Shown here: in pieces, positions 58,380-64,000 of the stretch
Layout: every line of letters starts with the position of its first letter
Position numbering within the stretch: position 1 is the first letter of the stretch
Assembly: GCA_002695065.1 (NCBI GenBank)
Contig: NZNW01000133.1
Span: 1 to 64,000, forward strand
Direction of reading: 5' to 3'
DNA length: 64,000 bases
From: Salinicola sp.
GTDB lineage: Bacteria; Pseudomonadota; Gammaproteobacteria; Pseudomonadales; Halomonadaceae
Made by a program: the position numbers and the translations under genes
The notes under the pieces: generated by a model
Told to the model about the DNA's origin: nothing
Database searches by the model: none
The model's input: the letters and a program-made list of their open reading frames with translations, nothing else

Positions 58380-59210
58380 ATGCCCTGTTCTGATGACTCC
58401 GCCTCGCCCTCGCGGCACGGCAACGACATCCCCGTGGGTCAGGACCGGATCTTCGACGGTCTGGCCGACAAGTTCGCCAATAGCCTCTACGCCACGGCGC
58501 GCGGCCAGATCCGTCTGGCGGTGCTCGACGAGGTGCTGTCCCACTCGCTGCCGTTGGATGGGGCGCCCGCGCTGGATGTGGGCGGCGGTCTCGGCCAGAT
58601 GAGCGTATGGCTGGCCGAGCGGGGGCATCGGGTCACCCTGGCGGAACCGTCGGCGGACATGCTGGCGCGGGCCGGCTTCGGCGAGCTGCCCGTCCAGACA
58701 TTGCAGGCACCGATCCAGGCATTGCCCGAACTGGCGCCGGGGCCGTGGCCATTGATCGTCTGTCATGCCGTGCTGGAGTGGCTGGCGCAGCCACGCGAGG
58801 CGTTCTCCCTCCTGAACGCGTTGCTGGCGCCGGGCGGCCGGCTCTCCTTGATGGTGTTCAATCGCGATGCGCTGCGTTTCTCCAACGTGGTCAAGGGCAA
58901 TCTCGATAAAGCGCTGGAGGATCGGCTGTCGGGCACCGGCCGGCGCCAACGCCTGACGCCGATCTCCCCGTTGACGCATGCCGATATCGAGCGCTGGTGT
59001 GGTGAAGAGGGGCTGGTTATCGAGAGCGTCGCCGGCATCCGGATCTTCCACGACTACCTGCGGGAACGCTCGCCGAGCGAGGCGCAGCTCGCGACGATCA
59101 TCGAACTCGAGAAGCGCTACTGCCGGGTCGAGCCGCATTGGCGGCTGGGTCGCTACCTTCACTACCTGATTCGACGTGCCGACGGCACGCCCCTCGAGGA
59201 GACGTCCTGA
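58380..59210 (+). CDS. cmoM: tRNA 5-carboxymethoxyuridine methyltransferase CmoM
   Basis: The 276-residue SAM methyltransferase has FDGLADKFANSLYATARGQIRLAVL, LDVGGGLGQMSVWLAERGH, CHAVLEWLAQPREA, LSLMVFNRDAL and IFHDYLRER...ELEKRYCRVEP. These match CmoM, which methylates cmo5U34 in tRNA. Start MPCSDDS at 58380 follows the tRNA spacer. It overlaps the rsmC-type gene by one base, so translation is coupled. Confidence 0.93.
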   Translation: MPCSDDSASPSRHGNDIPVGQDRIFDGLADKFANSLYATARGQIRLAVLDEVLSHSLPLDGAPALDVGGGLGQMSVWLAERGHRVTLAEPSADMLARAGFGELPVQTLQAPIQALPELAPGPWPLIVCHAVLEWLAQPREAFSLLNALLAPGGRLSLMVFNRDALRFSNVVKGNLDKALEDRLSGTGRRQRLTPISPLTHADIERWCGEEGLVIESVAGIRIFHDYLRERSPSEAQLATIIELEKRYCRVEPHWRLGRYLHYLIRRADGTPLEETS

Positions 59211-60214
59211 TGACGACGCAGTCCCCCGCGTGCCAGTTGCTGGCTCGCCAGGATGCCGATTATCGCGGCTGGCTGTGGGTCGCGCCGCCACGCGACGGCT
59301 GGCTGGAGTCGGGCGAAGGGCTGGTCTGGAGCGCGGACCTGGATGTGTGCGCGGCGTGGCAGCGGGCGGGTCGCCCGGCCTATGACGCGCTGACGCCGCC
59401 ACCCTCCGAGGTGCCGGGGGCGGTACTGTTCTGGCCCAAGAGCCATGCGCTGGGCGCGTGGTGGGTGACGGCGTTGAATGCGGCGTTGCCAGCCGGTACG
59501 CCGCTGCAGATCGTGGGGGAGAACCAGGGCGGCATCAAGCGTGTCCCCAAGGTGCTGGCAAGCCTGGACCAAGCGTGCCGCAAGCTGGATACGGCGCGTC
59601 GCTGCACGCTGTTCGCGAGCCGAACGGTGGGATCCGCCCGCGACTCGGACGCGGTCTGGCAGACGTTTACCGCCGAAGGGCTGACGCTGGAGAGCCATCC
59701 TGGCGTCTTCGGCCATGGCAAGCTCGACGACGGCACGCGGCTATTGCTGAAAGCATTGGCGCAGTCGCCGTTGCCGGCGCGCGGTAAACCGCTGCGGGCG
59801 CTGGATGTCGGCTGTGGGGATGGCGTTCTGTCGGCGTGGCTGGCGAAGCAGGGCTACCAGGTCACGGCGGTCGATCTCAACGCCTTCGCGGTCGAGGCCA
59901 CGCGGCGCACGTTAGCCGCCAATCAGCTGACCGGCACGGTCATCCAGAGCGATGTCTATCGCCAGCTGGAGGGGACCTTCGAGGCCATCGTCAGCAACCC
60001 GCCGTTCCATCAGGAGCGCGCCATCGATTACGGGCCCGCCGAGAGATTGATCCGGGAGGCGCCGGCGCATCTCGTCGGCGGTGGCAGCCTGACACTGGTC
60101 GCCAACGCGTTTCTTCCGTACCCCGAGTGGTTGCGGGCCGCCTTTGGCGATTTCGAGGTGCTGGCCGACGATCGGCGCTTCCGGGTCTATCGGGCGATCA
60201 AAGCCTGGCGTTAG
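59210..60214 (+). CDS. rsmC: 16S rRNA guanine-N2 methyltransferase, RsmC-like
   Basis: The 334-residue protein has an inactive N-terminal methyltransferase-like half and a C-terminal SAM half: LRALDVGCGDGVLSAWLAKQG, AFAVEATRRTLAAN and catalytic IVSNPPFHQERAIDYG. This two-domain layout is RsmC, which methylates G1207 in 16S rRNA. It is coupled to cmoM in the TGATG overlap and convergent with the HDOD gene by 17 bases. Confidence 0.92.
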   Translation: MTTQSPACQLLARQDADYRGWLWVAPPRDGWLESGEGLVWSADLDVCAAWQRAGRPAYDALTPPPSEVPGAVLFWPKSHALGAWWVTALNAALPAGTPLQIVGENQGGIKRVPKVLASLDQACRKLDTARRCTLFASRTVGSARDSDAVWQTFTAEGLTLESHPGVFGHGKLDDGTRLLLKALAQSPLPARGKPLRALDVGCGDGVLSAWLAKQGYQVTAVDLNAFAVEATRRTLAANQLTGTVIQSDVYRQLEGTFEAIVSNPPFHQERAIDYGPAERLIREAPAHLVGGGSLTLVANAFLPYPEWLRAAFGDFEVLADDRRFRVYRAIKAWR

Positions 60215-61442
60215 TCTGCAGCTCCCTCATGGATTGCAGGGCGCGCTGATTCGCCTCGCCAACGTCCGAGGCCTTGATGCCCAGCGATGTCAGGCGTGTC
60301 CAGGGAATCTCGTTCCACTCGCCGCTCTCCAGCCGGATGGCGGTCTCCAGCAGCGTGCCGACCGGCCCATCGTGATGCAGCAGGGCAGCCGAGATCGAAG
60401 CGTGCAGGGGGAGCGATTCGACGAGCTCCTCCAGAGGGCGATTGAAAAAGGCTTCCAGATAGGAGAACAGCCCCGAGATGAAGGCCTTTTCGGCCAGGTC
60501 CGGGTCTCCGACGGCCAGTTCGCGGCACAGGCAGGCGCGTGAAAGCGCCAGCTGCTGCAGCGATTCCGGCTTGTCCTCAACCTCCGACAGCGCCAGCAAC
60601 GTCGCCAGGCTGCGGATACGGTGGGTGCCGATCAGGGCCACGGCCTGACGCAGCGAGGTGATGTTGATCTGACGCTGGTACTGCACGGTATTCACCAGCC
60701 GCAGCAGTCGTACGCCCAGCGTCGGGTCGCGTCCGATGGCCGACGAGATCTCGCCCACGCTGACCTTGGGTTTGTTGAGCGTCGCGATGAGCTTGAGGAT
60801 GGCGAGGCGATCGGTCGTGACCGCGGCCCCATGAACGAGCTGGGGGCGAGCGAGGAAGTAACCCTGGAACAGATCGCAACCGGCATGCTGGCAGCGCTCG
60901 AGGTCCTCCTCCGTCTCCAGCTTTTCCGCCAGGATCCTGATCTTCGGATAGTGTCGTCGCAACTGGCGGACGATGTGATCGAACCCTTCTTTGCTGTAGT
61001 GCGGGTACTCGAGCTTGACGATATCCACGAGCGGCAGGCAGGGATGGGTGGCATCGGCTTCGGCATAGTCGTCCAGCGCCAGCGTGAATCCCCGCTGCCG
61101 CAGCAGTTCCAAGCGGTCGCGGATGGCGTCGTCGAACGGCATGTCCTCGAGGAGCTCGACGACCAGCCGGGAAGCGTCGAACGGCAGGTCGTCGCTCAGC
61201 GTCTCGGCCGTGAAATTCACGAACAGCGGCTTTCCCTGGCTGACCGTGTTCAGATCGCCCTGGGTAAAGGCATTCAGCAAGACCGTGCTGGTCGCCCGGT
61301 TGCCATCGAATGGCGTCGGCATGGGGCCGCCATCGGTGGGGCGGAACAGAAGCTCGAATGCGACGATGTCCAGGGAGGCGTCGAAAATCGGCTGTCGGGC
61401 GAACAGGACCGCCGGTGCTGGGTGTTCGGAAGCCTCCTGCAT
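60198..61442 (-). CDS. EAL/HDOD signalling protein (YuxH type)
   Basis: The protein has 414 residues from MQEASEHPAP (GAGG upstream). The N-terminal half is EAL-like (FARQPIFDASLDIVAFELLFR, FTLALDDYAE, VDIVKLEYP, LAEKLETEEDLERC, FQGYFLARP). EAL itself is replaced by FELLFR, so diguanylate hydrolysis is doubtful. The C-terminal half is an HDOD domain (SSAIGRDPTLGVRLLRLVNT, ALIGTHRIRSLATLLAL). It is a likely signal-transduction protein. Confidence 0.88.
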   Translation of the reverse strand: MQEASEHPAPAVLFARQPIFDASLDIVAFELLFRPTDGGPMPTPFDGNRATSTVLLNAFTQGDLNTVSQGKPLFVNFTAETLSDDLPFDASRLVVELLEDMPFDDAIRDRLELLRQRGFTLALDDYAEADATHPCLPLVDIVKLEYPHYSKEGFDHIVRQLRRHYPKIRILAEKLETEEDLERCQHAGCDLFQGYFLARPQLVHGAAVTTDRLAILKLIATLNKPKVSVGEISSAIGRDPTLGVRLLRLVNTVQYQRQINITSLRQAVALIGTHRIRSLATLLALSEVEDKPESLQQLALSRACLCRELAVGDPDLAEKAFISGLFSYLEAFFNRPLEELVESLPLHASISAALLHHDGPVGTLLETAIRLESGEWNEIPWTRLTSLGIKASDVGEANQRALQSMRELQTNARL

Positions 61443-61564
61443 GGGCTGTCCTCGGTGGGTCTGATTCATGTCGATTCGTTGACGCCATGGCGGTCGAGTT
61501 TGTCTATCGACCGTTACGCCGCTTTCTGAATCTCCGCTGATTCATTCGAAGGTCTGGCCGCTCT

Positions 61565-62092
61565 TCACTGGAGATCGCGATCCGTATAGCGAATATCGGT
61601 CACGATATAGTGTGTCTCGCCGCCGGGGGCCGCGACCACGACGTCGTCGTCCAGCGCTTTTCCCAGTAGCGCCCGGGCCAAGGGCGCATCGACGCTGATC
61701 CAGTGCTTGGCGGTGTCGGTCTCGTCATGGCCGACCAGGCGCACGCAAAGCTCCTCTCCGTTGTCGTCCTCCAGCGTGACATAGGCGCCGAAATAGACCT
61801 TCCCCGTATCCGCCGGCAGGCGGTCGACGACCTGCAGCTCATCCAGGCGCTTGCGCAGATAGCGGATTCGCGCGATGACCCGGTTGAGCTCCTTCTTGTT
61901 ATAGGTGTAGTCCGCATTTTCGCTGCGGTCACCCAGGGCCGCGGCTTCACCGACCTTGGTCGATAATTGGGGTCGCTTGACGCGGGAGAGATGGTCGTGA
62001 ATCCCCTGGAGCCGATCGAATCCCTGTGGCGTGATCAGGTTGCTCTTCTTTTCCTGACGCGGATCCTTCTTGGGATCGCGCCAGCGGGTCAT
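61565..62092 (-). CDS. greB: Transcription elongation factor GreB
   Basis: The 175-residue protein has the Gre N-terminal coiled coil (LITPQGFDRLQGIHDHLSR, GDRSENADYTYNKKELNRVIARIRYLRKRLDEL) with the acidic tip and the C-terminal FKBP-like domain (VTLEDDNGEELCVRLVGHDETD). It stimulates RNA cleavage in stalled RNA polymerase. GreB rather than GreA is indicated by the basic N-terminal addition (MTRWRDPKKDPRQEKKSN) and by KVYFGAYV. Confidence 0.93.
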   Translation of the reverse strand: MTRWRDPKKDPRQEKKSNLITPQGFDRLQGIHDHLSRVKRPQLSTKVGEAAALGDRSENADYTYNKKELNRVIARIRYLRKRLDELQVVDRLPADTGKVYFGAYVTLEDDNGEELCVRLVGHDETDTAKHWISVDAPLARALLGKALDDDVVVAAPGGETHYIVTDIRYTDRDLQ

Positions 62093-62261
62093 GTTTCGTC
62101 CTTGCATCGAGGTGGCATCTCCAACGGCCTGAGGATGGCGGTAGCCTAACGCGAATGCCGGCATCATCGCCACGATGCCGGCACTCTGCCATTGGCCTCG
62201 AGACCTCGCTCTCAGCCTGGTCGTGATCGTTTAGCGGAAAAGAGTCAAGAAAGAGGGCGAT

Positions 62262-62753
62262 TTAATCTGAATCAATTTTCGCCGGAGGGAAGTTGTTCAT
62301 AGATTTTTCCCGATGTCTCAAATGCAGGTCACCGGGCGACTCGATGATCTGAAGATCCGGGAATAAACCCAGGACATGGAAAGCCTTGTCGAACGTGGTC
62401 AGTCGTGTGCTGATCTCGATATCGAAGAAATTCCTCGCGCTGGAGGGTGTCAAGTCCATGACCCGGAAGAACTCATCGCGCGACCACCCCTTGTCGATCA
62501 AGGCGTTCGATATCTCCACCTTGAGTCGTGTGCCGAGCGGTGGGTGCCAGAGATTGTCCTCATCTTCCGCGCTGGATGTCTGAGGAATGAATTCAGCCGA
62601 GGATAGATGGCTCCCGATGATCAGACTCAAATTCTTGACGCTCAAGCGAGACAGGTCGTCCAGTTCCTTCGACGTGGCCACGAATCTTGGCAACTCCCGA
62701 CACGTCGCGATATATCCGGCTCTATCCCTGGAGACTTGGATCTTGTATCGCAT
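62262..62753 (-). CDS. HicB-like antitoxin with HTH, no toxin beside it
   Basis: The protein has 163 residues from MRYKIQVSRDRAGYIATCRELPRFVATSKE, a HicB-like N-terminal fold. A long helical C-terminal part follows (ALIDKGWSRDEFFRVMDLTPSSARNFFDIEI) that looks like a DNA-binding domain. A HicA toxin would normally lie immediately upstream, but the 300 bp upstream hold no HicA frame. It may be an orphan antitoxin or a stand-alone regulator. Confidence 0.65.
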   Translation of the reverse strand: MRYKIQVSRDRAGYIATCRELPRFVATSKELDDLSRLSVKNLSLIIGSHLSSAEFIPQTSSAEDEDNLWHPPLGTRLKVEISNALIDKGWSRDEFFRVMDLTPSSARNFFDIEISTRLTTFDKAFHVLGLFPDLQIIESPGDLHLRHREKSMNNFPPAKIDSD

Positions 62754-62768
62754 CTTTTTCCTGCTCAA

Positions 62769-63076
62769 GCCGTTTTTTTGCGGGTTATTATTTTTTCTAA
62801 TCTAGGCGCTGCTTTTCACCAACGCCATAATATGGGTTAGTTTTTCCCTGGGAATTGAGAAATTTGGTTCTTTTACAGGAGCGGCCTGCCACTCGAAAAG
62901 GGGAGGGCCGACCCCGGTGGCATTTCGCCGGCGCGGGGCCATACGGAGTGGATCTGGTTCAGGACCGGCCCGCTTTGGGGCTTGGCAGGCGTGCGGGTTG
63001 AATCCACCGATAGATCCTGGCTCGGGATTCGGTAGTCGAGGGGGTGAACGCATTGCTTCATCGTCAGGTGATCTTG
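62769..63076. other. Spacer before the Crp-type gene 3' end
   Basis: There is no gene. The first 100 bases are A+T-rich with a T/A-run at 62773-62805 that could carry the promoter of the HicB-like gene. The rest is ordinary GC-rich sequence. Confidence 0.4.
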
Positions 63077-63937
63077 CTATCGTCTACCAGGTTGCCCCCC
63101 AGGGGATAGCGCATCCCGAGCGTGCGCGGACCGCCCCCGCCGGCTGCCATGGCAATGGTGGAGGTAGGCGGTGCCAAACCCCGATAGGGCCAACAGCCCA
63201 GCGTAATCGGTGATCTGGATGTCGCGCGAGTCTCTGTCCCGGGTCAAAAGCCCCTTCGCCTCGAGCTGGCTCAGGCATCGGCACACATGGACATTGGTCA
63301 TGCCCAGCAAGTCGCCGATGACCTGCTGGGACAGGGGAAGCGACAGGTCCTTCAGTTCAGCGCGCGAGAAGTTGAGGCGTGCGTGAAGCTCCAGAATGAA
63401 ATAAGCGAGCCGACTCGTGGCATCGCGACTGATCAGGTTGTTCAACCGATCCGCCATGATGTTGCACTGATGTATCGTCGTAGCGAGCACGGCATTCACC
63501 AGGCTATGGTCCTTCTGCATCACATGATCGAGCTGCGACTTGTGCAAGGGAATGACCAAGCCTTCCGTCAGCATGATGACTTCATCGAAGCTTCCACCGG
63601 CGTGATGATCGCGCAGGCCGACGATCTCGCCGGGCAGGTAGAGATCGATGATCTGGCGATTGCCGTCCTCGCTGACGCGGCAGGAGCACGCCCAGCCATC
63701 CTGAATCGCCAGTAGATGACGATTGTTCAGCTCACGGTTCTTGATCACGCTACCTTTCTTGAACCGACGAGGCGCCTGCTGCAGTTCAGCCAAGGTTTCG
63801 CGGTGGTCGATCGATAACGGCGTATGGTGAGAGAAAATCTCGAAATATAGCGAGTAGTCGTACCACGCTTGAGCGTTTGCAGAGACGCGCCGACAGGGAT
63901 CGTGCGATCTGCTGGTGACTTCGGCTAACGAAGACAT
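63077..63937 (-). CDS. Crp/Fnr-family transcriptional regulator (second)
   Basis: The 286-residue protein has a cyclic-nucleotide-like domain (FKKGSVIKNRELNNRHLLAIQDGWACSCRVSEDGNRQIIDLYLPGEIVGLRD) and a C-terminal HTH (SQQVIGDLLGMTNVHVCRCLSQLEAKGLL). The C-terminal 40 residues are unusual for the family (SGFGTAYLHHCHGSRRGR...), perhaps from a late frameshift or a lost stop. It resembles the protein at 40332 in layout. The ligand is unknown. Confidence 0.85.
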   Translation of the reverse strand: MSSLAEVTSRSHDPCRRVSANAQAWYDYSLYFEIFSHHTPLSIDHRETLAELQQAPRRFKKGSVIKNRELNNRHLLAIQDGWACSCRVSEDGNRQIIDLYLPGEIVGLRDHHAGGSFDEVIMLTEGLVIPLHKSQLDHVMQKDHSLVNAVLATTIHQCNIMADRLNNLISRDATSRLAYFILELHARLNFSRAELKDLSLPLSQQVIGDLLGMTNVHVCRCLSQLEAKGLLTRDRDSRDIQITDYAGLLALSGFGTAYLHHCHGSRRGRSAHARDALSPGGQPGRR

Positions 63938-64000
63938 AGTAATCTACCTCGGTCGAGGCCCTGCCAAGAGACCTGGCAGGGTTGGTTTCAAAGCTTGTCT

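Noticed and set aside
58200-59402. 400-codon minus-strand frame over the tRNA-Arg and cmoM genes
   Set aside because: It is antisense to cmoM, Arg/Gln/His-rich, and includes tRNA sequence; it is a GC-rich shadow frame.

Overview
The window reads as chromosomal DNA of a halophilic gammaproteobacterium, most likely a member of the Halomonadaceae. The core genes (cmoM, rsmC, greB, hmp/nsrR, bdcA) are gammaproteobacterial, GC-rich and acidic. This placement is inferred from protein resemblance, not from a search. Two mobile regions and a small integron-like array interrupt otherwise ordinary accessory and core genes.

Region 1 (1-15721) is a composite genomic island. It starts inside a tyrosine recombinase gene cut by the window edge and ends at a 51-bp tRNA 3' fragment that looks like an attachment-site copy. 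Inside are a low-GC trypsin-like protease gene, replication/DNA-binding genes, a fragment of a conjugation operon (VirB5-like, EexN-like lipoprotein, VirB6-like), and a repeat-rich oriT-like spacer next to a MobC-like gene. A four-gene, translationally coupled operon follows: a ribbon-helix-helix protein and three different DNA methyltransferases, the first with a zinc-ribbon insertion and the last with a long N-terminal region. A 16-bp palindrome recurs five times across the conjugation segment, twice inside the signal-peptide codons of secretion genes.

Region 2 (15859-44282) is accessory metabolism and stress response. It holds a bdcR/bdcA-like divergent pair leading a cluster of short-chain dehydrogenases, EthD-like proteins and a hydrolase; an MFS exporter with its TetR repressor; two chorismate mutases, one cytosolic type and one exported; a TetR gene beside a DUF5666 protein, a membrane cytochrome b and a molybdopterin oxidoreductase; the nitric-oxide module nsrR/hmp with a nitronate monooxygenase; an acuI/yhdH-type reductase; an MFS/DeoR pair; a 50-residue metallothionein; a Crp-type regulator; and a chromosomal class A beta-lactamase. 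Several tandem repeats and operator-like palindromes lie between these genes.

Region 3 (about 45150-47252) contains three minus-strand genes of unknown function, two of them followed by attC-like sites. This is a small cassette array without a visible integron integrase. Region 4 (about 47400-58209) is a P4-type satellite or integrative element in the tRNA-Arg(CCU) gene. It has a P4-family integrase, an AlpA-type regulator, a TOPRIM primase, a DUF927 helicase-like ATPase, an attenuator region like P4 immunity, and a putative iteron origin bounded by inverted repeats. Its cargo is a LysR/SDR pair and a dead FosA-like fragment.

From 58380 onward the sequence is conserved chromosome: cmoM-rsmC, an EAL/HDOD protein, greB, a HicB-like orphan and a Crp/Fnr regulator.
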